Assembly: GCA_029747015.1 (NCBI GenBank)
Contig: JAKOGI010000422.1
Coordinates: forward strand, 472,001 to 536,000
Source: Carnegiea gigantea
Lineage: Eukaryota; Streptophyta; Magnoliopsida; Caryophyllales; Cactaceae
Direction: 5' to 3'
DNA length: 64,000 bases
Shown here: piece by piece, positions 23,001 to 30,337 of the stretch
Position numbering within the stretch: the stretch's first letter is position 1
Layout of the letters: each line of letters begins with the position of its first letter
Made by a program: the position numbers and the translations under genes
Notes under the pieces: generated by a model
What the model was told of the DNA's origin: nothing
Databases searched by the model: none
Seen by the model: only the letters and a program-made list of their open reading frames with translations

Positions 23001-25274
23001 CAGATTGGAGCAGGTTAGAAGCAGATTTGTGAGTGGGTTAGAGCAAATTCGAGCAGCTTTAACTAACAGTTAGCAAGTTTGAGCAGGTTCGAATAGCATG
23101 AAGCAAGTTAGCAAGTTTGAGTAGGTTAGAACATATCGGAAGATGTTAAAGCAGGTAGCATGTTCAATATGTTCATAACGAACAGGCCCTTAATTTAGTA
23201 AGCAACAAACTTAAGGTACACAGACATCCGTACGCCCCTTATGTAGGACCAACATGTGATGCTCTAGACACGTAAAATTTCTATGCATTACTTGTGCCTG
23301 AGAAAGTCACCACACAAACCATCGCAGCATTCAGTATAGTTATGTAAAAGCCTCACCTGTTCGGAACCCATTAGTAGACAAGTCCTCTGCAGATGCTAGA
23401 AAATTGCCAGCAGCAGCATTCACAAGAATGTCAATCCTACCATAATGCTTGAAAGTTGCCTCCACAACCTGCTTACAATGTTCCTGCTTGCGAACATCCC
23501 CTTCAAATCCAACAGCCTACAGATCAGATAAGATGAAAAATTAAATAAGTTAATACCGGTTTATGGGCTGAAAAGATAGCAATGAGAAACTTCATTTAAC
23601 CAGTAATCTACTACAAAGTGTTCCAGCCACGAAGTCCTCTTTTTTCTTTTAAATTTTTTTTTGGGCAGCAACACACTTCTGACAAAAACAGAACACTGGG
23701 AATAAGGAATTCTCTGAACACAACTAAACAACAAGCATGAAGGCATTCTCTATAACCAATTCAAGAATCCAACATCATTAACCCCCCAATTTAGAGCACA
23801 AGTCTCCAATTCTCAGACACAATAGTGTAATGAACAGTATTCCCAGGTTCGATAGCAAATTGATCAAGACATCTCCAATTGTCCATCCTAACTCATCCTC
23901 TACAAACAAGAATCTCAAACAAAAATTATTGAGAGGTGAACAAGCATAATAGTGGGATAAATTTAGTATATTTGCTTTTTGCTTTAAACTGTAAAAGGGA
24001 CAGTGTTCCACACAGCAAGGTCACCATGCTCACAATGGCTCATCGGCCATCCACAACAAAAACAAAGCCATATGTGTTGAGTTCACATGCATTATGTAGC
24101 ACACATATAAGGGTGATTTCAGCCAAAAAAAAAAAAAAAATTAGTCATTGGAGTGTCTGGCAATCCACAAGAAGAATGATACCTGCAAGAATATGCAAAA
24201 ATCCTAAAAATCTCATACAGTCTTGCCATTTATCCTTTCCTTTGAAGCTGACAAGAGACCAACATGTCAAATTTATATGCCAAAAAAATAAATAAAGAAA
24301 ATGTCTCCCCTTTTCTTTTGCCCAGATCTTTGCCAAAGGTAAATTAGGATTTAGGCCATCTAATCTTTGCTTGCAACACCTTCAACCCATGATTAGCATG
24401 GCTCTCCAAAGTATTGCAACTTTCATCATTACTCTCTGGTACAAGATGGGGCACAAAACCAATTACACACAGAATTCCCTCTATCTCAGGAGCAAAAGAT
24501 TATTCAGACCATTGCATTAGTTGTCTCCAGTCGGTAATCCCCCAAATAAAAGAAGAGGCCCATTAAATGACTTAATCCAATTATCCCAGTGCCACTTGAG
24601 CATGTGGCTTATCCTCTCCCAATTATCATTGCAACAGATTATGCAGGATCGTTCAAGCAACAATCAAGCTTGCAAAAACATAAATAAGCCCTACCAAATC
24701 AGCATACCTTATAGTTGATAGACTATACAAGATCCTCTCAGCCAACAGCACCCACTTAATCATATCCAGGTTTACAAAACCACATTCAATGAGCATTAAT
24801 TCATTTAAATTTCATCCTCCTACCCCCTCCCCATAAAAAAGGCATATTTCACATGCAATAATTGCAGGAGGGAACTCAGTAGTTCAGCACCCATTACAGC
24901 TAGGAACTACACAGGTGCTGAATTAACATTAAGTAGACAACGAAATCAGCAGCAGCTTCTCAAGAAGGAAAAATTTTTTATTAGAAAAAATTCAAAGCCC
25001 AAAAAAATTAAAAACAAATCAGCAAATGGGCAAATCAAGAGAAGTCCAAATGAAAAGAGTTGGATTCAACTTAGAGAGAGAAAGTTACAGGGATGCCAAG
25101 GGAATTGAGAACAGAGACAGCGGAATCAAGAACTTGTCGGCGCCTGCCCATGATAGCAATAGAAGCTCCATGCTTACCAAACTGAGTTGAGATCTCAAAC
25201 CCAATTCCAGACCCTCCTCCCGTCAATAGCGCTACCTTTCCCTTCAACGCATCTGCCTTGAATGGAGACTCCAT
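5420..25274 (-). CDS. Peroxisomal 2,4-dienoyl-CoA reductase (five exons, complete)
   Basis: NADPH-dependent short-chain dehydrogenase/reductase of the DECR type (Arabidopsis SDRB-like). The family reduces 2,4-dienoyl-CoA during beta-oxidation of unsaturated fatty acids in peroxisomes. Coding exons: 25274-25089, 23516-23357, 21162-20993, 20870-20648 and 5574-5420. All introns are GT-AG and the phases join exactly (0, 1, 0, 1), giving 297 residues, the usual length for the plant enzyme. Visible motifs are the Rossmann glycine loop TGGGSGIG (residues 18-25), NAAAGN (95-100), NISATLHY (152-159), the lysine of VSAAK (172) and the PGP loop (199-201). The DECR branch lacks the classical Tyr-x3-Lys pair, and that is the case here. 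No stop or frameshift is present, so the gene looks functional. Two oddities stand out: a 15 kb last intron full of transposons, and a C-terminus of GKL instead of the usual SKL. Confidence 0.9.
5580..7400. other. Intron 4 sequence without recognisable element
   Basis: AT-rich intronic DNA. Short open frames on both strands show no domain pattern. I see no terminal repeats. Confidence 0.5.
7400..7668 (+). pseudogene. LINE fragment, upstream half (before zf-RVT)
   Basis: The frame from 7407 contains [22 protein letters not shown]. This matches the segment just before the zinc-binding reverse-transcriptase domain of plant L1-like LINEs (typically D-x-x-x-W-x8-FSVKSFY). It stops at CGTTC (7664-7668), the target duplication of the chromovirus, and continues in sense after the other copy at 17962. 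The LINE was therefore there first, and it is 5'-truncated near 7400. Confidence 0.65.
7669..8153 (+). repeat. Chromovirus 5' LTR
   Basis: Starts TGATGCAATATC and ends GTCCTACATCA. It shares long stretches with 17658-17961 (AGGATAATAATCTTAGTCTTAT and GGTGTAGGAATTGCTCT). It contains an internal duplication of GTAGGAATTGCTCTTAGA (8093-8152) and a TATA-like TATTTAAA near 8000. Confidence 0.85.
8155..8172 (+). other. Primer-binding site (initiator Met tRNA type), degenerate
   Basis: GGGTATCACAGCTC immediately follows the 5' LTR. It differs at few positions from TGGTATCAGAGC, the complement of the plant initiator methionine tRNA 3' end used by many Ty3/gypsy elements. Confidence 0.7.
8220..11349 (-). 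mobile_element. Solo LTR, 3.1 kb, long-LTR family
   Basis: The edges are TGTAACGCCC (8220) and GGCCGTTACA (11349), an inverted pair typical of a long-LTR Ty3/gypsy family. It is flanked by ATTGT (8215-8219) and ATCGT (11350-11354), a 5-bp target duplication with one mismatch. Read on the minus strand, the segment 8720-8390 resembles 32230-32560 of the other solo LTR (shared CGATCGGC...GGCAGGTGTACACCTATCT-like block). Both are therefore the same family in opposite orientation. No internal domains remain. A GC-rich patch (10480-10740) and two (TTA)n runs lie inside. Removing it rejoins the chromovirus leader. Confidence 0.75.
10992..11080. repeat. Two (TTA)n microsatellites in the solo LTR
   Basis: Runs of TTA at about 10992-11022 and 11048-11080 are separated by about 25 bp. 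Confidence 0.85.
11350..12526 (+). other. Chromovirus 5' untranslated leader (distal part)
   Basis: C-rich leader between the solo LTR and the gag start. It contains degenerate CCCTAAA words (11390-11590) and no open frame with recognisable domains. I take it as the native untranslated leader, because the sequence before 8220 and after 11349 joins in a homologous-looking leader (CACTCATTGT then TCACCCAAAA). Confidence 0.5.
12527..13470 (+). pseudogene. Chromovirus gag (capsid) remnant
   Basis: The ATG at 12527 opens [20 protein letters not shown]. The best preserved part (12824-13189) includes [28 protein letters not shown] and [12 protein letters not shown]. These correspond to the Retrotrans_gag pattern (FDG-x-D...F-x-x-W...YF...W). 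Frame then shifts into [12 protein letters not shown] and [11 protein letters not shown]. Several stops and shifts are present. Confidence 0.75.
13720..14010 (+). pseudogene. Chromovirus aspartic protease remnant
   Basis: Contains [10 protein letters not shown] (normally the D-x-G-S active site; the catalytic aspartate is replaced), then HPH-like [18 protein letters not shown] and APILLGRP. The frame then shifts to a LYDFNVSH tail. This matches the PR segment between gag and RT in plant chromoviruses. It is broken by a stop after LLGRP. Confidence 0.75.
14430..15080 (+). pseudogene. Chromovirus reverse transcriptase remnant
   Basis: Fragments in shifting frames: [45 protein letters not shown], and later TPFGLSN-like and ANLKKC-like pieces. 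They follow the order of the RVT_1 fingers and palm. The YxDD active site is not intact. Confidence 0.75.
15120..15500 (+). pseudogene. Chromovirus RNase H remnant
   Basis: [21 protein letters not shown] starts the D-A-S...G-x-G-x-V-L core. [21 protein letters not shown] contains the catalytic Glu of the E-L-Y/L-A helix. YSDHDTFKH is the usual TDHxxL segment. Then come [25 protein letters not shown] residues. Confidence 0.8.
15660..17460 (+). pseudogene. Chromovirus integrase remnant, interrupted
   Basis: The zinc-binding N-terminus is partly visible ([19 protein letters not shown]). The core has [34 protein letters not shown] and FSAAFHPQ. It then breaks off at about 16175 and resumes near 16850 with [29 protein letters not shown] and [15 protein letters not shown]. 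The C-terminal [19 protein letters not shown] motif is clear. The catalytic D-D-E triad cannot be read as intact, because the Asp of SDRD is Asn here. Confidence 0.8.
16175..16850. mobile_element. GC-rich insert in the chromovirus integrase
   Basis: Integrase homology stops just after HPQ (16165) and restarts near 16850. The intervening DNA is unlike the element. 16190-16480 is GC-rich. On the minus strand it looks like a host 5' region: a pyrimidine-rich leader, then an ATG at about 16374 with a short open frame. The right third (16640-16830) is AT-rich. The exact ends and any target duplication are not clear. It could be a captured host gene fragment or another element. Confidence 0.45.
17455..17625 (+). 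pseudogene. Chromodomain remnant
   Basis: [19 protein letters not shown] is followed, after a frameshift, by [15 protein letters not shown]. This fits the C-terminal chromodomain pattern of plant chromoviruses (W-K-G-x-P...ATW-x-x-E-x-x-F). It supports placing the element in the chromovirus clade. Confidence 0.7.
17658..17961 (+). repeat. Chromovirus 3' LTR (shortened)
   Basis: Starts TGATGCAGTATT and ends TCCTACATCA. It is clearly the partner of 7669-8153, but about 180 bp shorter: the middle is missing and the duplicated GTAGGAATTGCTCT occurs once. A G-rich polypurine-like run (GGGTTGGGAGA) lies just before it. Confidence 0.8.
17962..18590 (+). pseudogene. LINE fragment, downstream half with zf-RVT
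   Basis: Directly after the second CGTTC, the frame reads [25 protein letters not shown]. This is the zinc-binding RT domain (IW-K-x-K-x-P-x-K-x-x-F-F-x-W). [10 protein letters not shown] follows where the LINE has C-x-x-C...H-L-L-x-H-C. It is the continuation of the fragment ending at 7668. The 3' end carries the typical CTTTTGTAAACGGGCAGCACC tail and ends in an A-run near 18580-18587. Confidence 0.7.
18600..20150. other. Intron 4 sequence with homopolymer tracts
   Basis: No gene is recognised. It contains an 18-C run directly joined to a 12-A run (18669-18698), G-runs at 19121-19130 and 19200-19206, and a poly-A at 19493-19504. The short open frames have no domain pattern. Confidence 0.5.
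20170..20480 (+). pseudogene. Second LINE tail relic
   Basis: [14 protein letters not shown] matches the I-W-x-E-R-N-x-R motif downstream of the zf-RVT domain. The text then follows the usual C-terminal spacing to DRFYFGWT, close to the common LINE end. 20440-20480 (TGTATGTTGTTTTCC...CATAAAAATGA) looks like a LINE 3' UTR. It is 5'-truncated and has an internal stop. Confidence 0.6.
20648..20870 (-). CDS. Reductase exon 4 (residues 173-246 plus one base)
   Basis: 223 nt between acceptor TTTGTAG and donor GCAG|GTGGGT. It encodes [15 protein letters not shown] and the IAPGPI loop, then the substrate-side helices up to LASDAG. It ends in phase 1, and the matching phase is found only in the exon about 15 kb away. 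Confidence 0.9.
20993..21162 (-). CDS. Reductase exon 3 (residues 116-172)
   Basis: 170 nt between acceptor CTGCAG and donor AAG|GTCAGT. It carries VGTF, the NISATLHYT strand and the catalytic-region lysine in VSAAK. It ends in phase 0. Confidence 0.9.
21163..23356 (-). other. Reductase intron 2 (2.2 kb)
   Basis: GTGAGG donor and CTCTGCAG acceptor. It contains a degenerate minisatellite at about 22910-23165 and an AT-rich centre. No element with clear ends was seen. Confidence 0.8.
22910..23165 (+). repeat. Degenerate GAGCAGGTTNGA minisatellite
   Basis: About fifteen irregular copies of a 12-14 bp unit, GAGCAGGTTTGA / TAGCAGGTTTGA / GAGCAAATTCGA, with variable spacers. Confidence 0.7.
23357..23516 (-). 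CDS. Reductase exon 2 (residues 63-115 plus one base)
   Basis: 160 nt between acceptor GTAG and donor ACAG|GTGAGG. It encodes the EGDVRK segment that follows the third Rossmann strand, and the NAAAGN motif. It ends in phase 1. Confidence 0.9.
23517..25088 (-). other. Reductase intron 1 (1.6 kb)
   Basis: GTAACT donor and GTAG acceptor. It is AT-rich with no recognised element. Confidence 0.8.
25089..25274 (-). CDS. Reductase exon 1 (residues 1-62)
   Basis: Starts at the ATG at 25274 with [17 protein letters not shown], as in plant homologues, and carries the dinucleotide-binding TGGGSGIG. It ends at CCT|GTAACT in phase 0. The 5' leader just upstream (25275-25304) is a CT-rich run. Confidence 0.9.
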
Positions 25275-25312
25275 TGCTGCCTAGCGTCTCTCTCTCTCTC
25301 TAGGGTGATGAT

Positions 25313-26172
25313 AATAAGCAAATAATAACTAATAAATTATCTCAATTTTAATTTTTAAATTCTCAGTCAAGGAAGGTAAAATTTAATTTTTTAATTGTTG
25401 AATAAATCTCTAAATTAACTACTTATTCAATACAAATTTAATAAAAAATAATAAATTAAATATAAACAGGGAAGTAATTGCAAATAAAATTAGTCCAACT
25501 TTAAATCTTCAACCAAAAATAATCAAGAAGACAATTAGGTTAACATCCTCATTTTTCAATTCATGAAACATGAGTAATTCACTAAGTTAATCAATTATTT
25601 AACATAAATCTAACTAAAATCAGTAAAATAAACATAATTATTTACAAAATAACAAAATTAAAAACAAAAATTGAGGGAGTTACTTCAAATTGGGATTTGG
25701 GACTTAGGAGTTAGGAGGAGAACTGAGGAGGAATGGAGGCGGCTGCCGGCACTAGTAGCAGGCCTGGCGGTCGGCGGCATCGGCCGGTCGGCGACTGAAT
25801 TGGGCAGATTGCAGAGAGTGAGAGAGATAGTGCGTGGGCGGTAGGCTGGCAGAGAGAGAGTGCGTCTGAGGAGGAAAGCAAAGCAAGATTAAAGAGTCGA
25901 GAAGCAGAAATTAGGAAAAATGAATGGGCAAAACTCAAAAAGAAAAACATAGAAGACAACTCAGAAGAAGAGTGATGAGAGTCAAACCCATGATCCCATG
26001 AAATAAGTAAAGAGCAGCCGACCATCCTGCCAGGCACATGTTTGTGAAATATATGTGAACTAATTAATATATATCTATTTTGTTTATCCACAAAAATATC
26101 CCATATTTAATTTTTTTCTCCAAAAAGCCGGGGGTCAATTGACCCCCTTACTCCAATGTAGCTCCACCCATG
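25313..26172 (-). mobile_element. hAT-like fragment beside the reductase start
   Basis: The right edge reads, on the minus strand, CATGGGTGGAGCTACATT, close to the CAGGGGCGGAGC ends of hAT elements with TTF-type zinc fingers. It is followed by an 18-bp perfect palindrome GGGGGTCAATTGACCCCC (26130-26147), also usual there. A GC-rich leader-like segment lies at 25730-25850. The sequence GTGATGAT occurs exactly outside both edges (25305-25312, 26173-26180), the 8-bp length expected for hAT. The left edge has no matching inverted repeat, so it may be internally deleted or the match may be chance. Confidence 0.45.
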
Positions 26173-26180
26173 GTGATGAT

Positions 26181-27480
26181 GAAATTGATTAATGAAAACA
26201 TGTGAATGGCATAAAAGAGAAAAGAAACACACAGCATGGTTGCCACCACGGATTCGATCCCCGAATGACGTTCCTGTTTCTCCTTTTTATTGTTTTTTTT
26301 AATACCCTTTTTTCTATTTTAAAAAGGCAAAATGACAAAAGGGTTTAAGATTATTAGATTAACTAGGCTGCAACAAATTTATTTCTTTTGCAACAATCTA
26401 CTGTTACTCTTAGAGGGAAACAAAATTGGGTTAAAAAAATTGAGCGTCGAATTACCAAGTTGCTCTTAGTGACTGTTTGAGAGTTTGGGTGAGGAAAAGT
26501 TGTCTGGTTCACTTGAGCGTTGCTATCTTTCTCTCTCTATTTATTTACTCACTAAGTGAGTTCATTCATCTCATTCTTTCTCCATCTATCTCAATTCCTC
26601 CTCCTCCTCTCTCGCTTACTGTAATGAGTTAGTGAAACGGTAGGATTTGATTGCATTCAGTACCGACCTGACATTAGATGATTAGAATTGGGTGAGGTAA
26701 GGTACATAGTTGTTTCAGTGAGGAGGAGCAAGCGATGATGAAGCAGAGTTACTTGTGTCTGTTACAGTTGGCAGTGACCGATAAGTTAACGGAAGACGGA
26801 ATAGGAACATCTCATATGAGTATACGACAACAACTTGCTGAGTAAAAAACAGGTATGTGATGGTTGTAAATGTCAAGAAATTATTAGTGGAAAGAGCTTG
26901 TTGTCGTTCTTGTTGCGGTTGTGAATGTTAATTGTTTGGGTATTTATATATGTCATCACGTTCTTGATTGTTTACTAGGGAAATAACATCGTTGTTGTTG
27001 TGTAATCAAAACTGTATGAAAATGTAGTAAGAGTGAAGACATTTACAAAAATAGTTGTAGTGACATGATAAGGTTTATAGATTTATGTATGACGACGATA
27101 TTATGAGTGGAAAGTTTATGGGTTAGGTAATAGTATTCTGACAATATAAGATATTGTAAAATAGGTCGGTGGTGTCATCGCTGGTATATAATATTGGTGG
27201 AAAGCAAAAGAGGGGGAACTTGCAAACCTGGTATACGTTCACTGTGTACCATGGTAGACATAATTTGTAAATCAGGTAAGCGAAGACCTATAGCGCTGGA
27301 GCAACTTCTGTGAAGTAAATGAGTCTCTGTTCTTTGAGCTGACAAAATAGTTATATCGCATAACATGCAGGGCGAACGCGAAGAAATTACGGACATTGAT
27401 GTAGGACGTTTAGGGGGAAGGGGAGGTAGAGAACTAGTTGTGTATGTGTCATGAGTGGTGTTGGAGAATAATAGAGAACT
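26181..27480. other. Probable 5' part of a MULE, no clear coding
   Basis: AT-rich with many stops, lying before the first recognisable transposase residues. CT-rich stretches at 26530-26615 could be an untranslated leader. No terminal inverted repeat was identified with confidence. Confidence 0.4.
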
Positions 27481-28177
27481 AGTTGTGTGTCACAACTTGC
27501 TGGATGCAGACCGCCGCTTGTTCAATTTTGCCTATGGTATAGTGTCAGCTAAGAAAATTGAAGAATCGGTGTAGGTTTTACAAATGGTTGCAAAGTGCTT
27601 GGGGAGTTTGAAGTCCATTATAATGTCAGATAGGAATCCTGTGACTATCAATGTTGTTGCACAAGTGTTTACTCAGGAGTACCACAATTACCTCCTACAT
27701 CACTTGGCAGAGAACTTGAAGGCAACTACCAAACATTGTATCCAAGAAGGAATGACAAAGCAAATTGTGAAGGAAATGTTCTATAGAGTGGCGTACATTC
27801 CAACAACGGGGAAATGCAATGTCGCATTACAGAAGTTGAGGTGCCACAAACAAGAGCCTGTTGATTGGGTGGAAGATAATGAGCCAAAGCATTGGGTTGC
27901 ATCTAAATTTGGTAAGGAGATATAGAAAAGAATGAACAACATGATAGAAAGCTGGAATAATTGGATGAGACAACAATGACCTATGCCAGTATTGTAGTTT
28001 GTGAACGGCTACCTCGAGAAACTTAGGAAGAAGTTGGACAAGTACAAGTGGGAGATTGACAAGTGCAAGAATACGGTGGGTAGGAGAATTGAAAAGAAGT
28101 TGTCTGACACTTATAAGAAGATTGATGGTATTGCAGCGGAATTACTGACACTTAAATCTCTAAGTTCAATGACAGCT
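27480..28177 (+). pseudogene. Mutator-like transposase, N-terminal and central part
   Basis: The translation follows a common plant MULE transposase. LLDADRRLFNFAYGIVSA is the first catalytic Asp region. IIMSDRNPVTINVVAQVF is the second Asp. YLLHHLAENLKAT contains the H-x-x-E-N region. VKEMFYRVAY, WVEDNEPKHWVASKF, NNMIESWNNWMR and LRKKLDKYKWEID then follow in the usual order. Stops interrupt it. Homology ends at ACAGCT (28172-28177), where the pararetroviral insert begins; the C-terminal part continues at 37827. Confidence 0.8.
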
Positions 28178-28880
28178 ATTTTTAGGCCCCTACCTTTTCA
28201 AAACTAATTCTAGGGTGTCTTATGTTTTCAGACAAGTAATTTTTAGGTCATTTTTCTTATTATTTTAGTCCTTAAACTTTTCAAAATTGCAGAAAGATCA
28301 TTGGATTGGGTGAACTATGCAAATAAGCTATTTTACGGGTCTGAATAGGAAATATGCTTGTTTTGAGTGATTAAACTTCTTATAATCACTTTACTGGTAC
28401 TAGTTATCACAGTCTACTATTTATATCTCAAGTATTATAATTTCTGTGGTTATGGGCCCACCATACTTAGCAAAATAATTAAAACTTAATTAAAAAGTTT
28501 TGAGCGTTACCTGAACTTAGTCGGCGCTAGATTCGGGCATTTGTCTAGCTTCCATTTACAGAGATTGCTAATCTAAACCGCACCTTCTTTAGATCAGATA
28601 CAACACAAATCCGTTTTGTTTCTATCCCAAACTGCAGTCACTAATCAAGTTTTTAATCTCTTTCAAGGATAGTGGAACTTCAATCAAGAAATTATAATAT
28701 TTAAGATATAATGCTCAATTAAATAATGTTCCCTACTAGGAAACTTTTTTTATTGAAAGTTTGAAAGTGGAAATATAATAATGGAAAGATTGAATTTAAT
28801 TAGTAAGATTATTAGAGATGTTTACTCATAAAGAAATAGAGAATTCTGACTTCTCTTTCGCTCAAGTATACTCAAATGAT
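28178..28880 (-). repeat. Pararetroviral leader region, copy 1
   Basis: Non-coding DNA downstream of the viral TATA on the minus strand. Its 28250-28840 part reappears at 63430-64000 in the same orientation, with blocks such as TTACTGGTACTAGTTATCA and AAGAAATTATAATATTTAAG nearly unchanged. I interpret it as the long viral RNA leader. Confidence 0.7.
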
Positions 28881-28903
28881 TGTGTCCCTTCTTAGCACTC
28901 AGC

Positions 28904-28920
28904 CTCTCTTTTTATAGAGG
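28904..28920 (-). promoter_or_regulatory. Pararetroviral promoter TATA box
   Basis: On the minus strand CCTCTATAAAAAGAGAGG lies at the end of the 3' region and ahead of the leader, where the full-length transcript promoter of this family sits. Transcription would start about 30 bp further left. Confidence 0.55.
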
Positions 28921-30229
28921 GTTGAGGGTATATAGGATGCCCTATTGACTATAGTACACACTGATTCTACACATGGCTATAGTAGACTGTTTTATTTTAC
29001 AGACCTAACACTTGTCAAAATAGTAAAATAATGGAGCAACAACTTTTCAGAGCCTTTTAATGATGGCGAGACTTGGTCATTATTATTGAGATTCTGCATG
29101 CCTTCATCTCCAATAATATCTTCTAGGCCATTATTATCTGGATAATCGTCAAAATCTTCATCAAATTGTAGATGCCATGGATCTCATTTCTCAAATAATT
29201 CAAGAAGACATTTCTCTCCTTTTTCTGATAAGAACTTTGCAGCTCTAATATCAAAGAGATAATCAAAACCTTCTTCTGAAGTCACTCCCCTACCTTCCTA
29301 AATTCATTTAACTCATTATGATAAGCGAAAGTAATATCTCCGTAATGCATTAGTGTTTTTTCTTGTTCAATTAATCTTCAACTCTGTCGATAAATGTTGA
29401 AAAATTCAATTGCTCTAGTCAAAGTTGGATCATTAACTAATTCTCGTTGTTCTGGATTACATTCTTATCATCTATCATCGGGGTTGATGAAATCAAATAT
29501 CTGAATAAGATAGTGAGCCGGTTTGACTTTTTCATTTTCGTACCTGATTAGTACAAAATGTACCTCCACATATAGATATCTATTTTTGGGATTTTTGTTG
29601 GACCATCAGGAGATGTAAGAATTTAATGGATCCTTTTGAACATGTATTATTGAAATTTTGTTAGTTTTGAGAGAAATAGGAACTTTGGAATTAGGAATTC
29701 CATAAAGTAAGCTACCACTCCGTATTCGCAGGTTTTAGTGACAGAGTCATTTGGAGATATTGAACAAACTAACACCCCAACTTCAGACCTATCGAAAAAG
29801 TAGATTGTGGAACTCCAAGACTCTTAAATATCATAATAATGATGATAATAGTTGATGCAGACTGTATATTACTCATTAAACCATTTTTCCTAGATGTAAG
29901 AATTTATTTTTTCTTAGATATCATAATGATATCTTAGGTAGTTTATTTATAACTCTAGAAGGGAAAACCTTTGGGCTATTAGATAGGCAGAAGATAGTAG
30001 ATCATGATATACTTTTTGTATGGAATTCCAAATTATGTATGAGGACTTTACTAGAAGGAGAAACCCGTTCTAGTATTAATGACATTTATTATGGATTTCC
30101 TCCTTTTCTAGCAGCAGTTCTGCTCTGATGATCATCATTTATGAGTTCTTAAGTTAAAATATCTGCTAGAGAGTTCTTCGATCTCTGTGTATGTTCAATA
30201 GAGGAGGAAAACTAGTTAAACCATAATTG
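28920..30229 (-). pseudogene. Unassigned region after RNase H (transactivator position)
   Basis: Interrupted open stretches on the minus strand between RNase H and the promoter. Some are clearly protein-like, for example around 29330-29460 (acidic and aromatic residues, a NPEQRELVNDPTL stretch) and around 29640-29830. The position equals that of the translational transactivator gene in cavemovirus/solendovirus-like genomes. I do not recognise a transactivator motif, so the identity is inferred from place only. Confidence 0.4.
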
Positions 30230-30337
30230 TCAACATAGGAGTTGCCCTTACACTTGCATATTTGATAAATTCTTTTTCACAAAACTGAGTATTTCTTTGC
30301 AATCAGTTTAAATAAGAAAAGGTTTAGGGGCTAAAAG
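30230..30337 (-). pseudogene. Pararetroviral RNase H, distal part
   Basis: The frame resumes beyond the solo LTR with the TDCK-type segment (third acidic position of RNase H) followed by a FVKKNL-type helix. One stop precedes the Asp. It joins 32917-33140 when the LTR and one AAAAG are removed. Confidence 0.65.

Noticed and set aside
26230..26270. GGATTCGATCCCCG resembling a tRNA B box
   Set aside because: No A box at the right distance and no cloverleaf; not a tRNA gene and not a convincing SINE.
28178..28880. Leader repeat considered as an LTR of a retrotransposon
   Set aside because: No TG...CA ends, no copy next to the primer site at 37.5 kb, and the neighbouring coding region lacks integrase and has caulimovirid coat and linker motifs.
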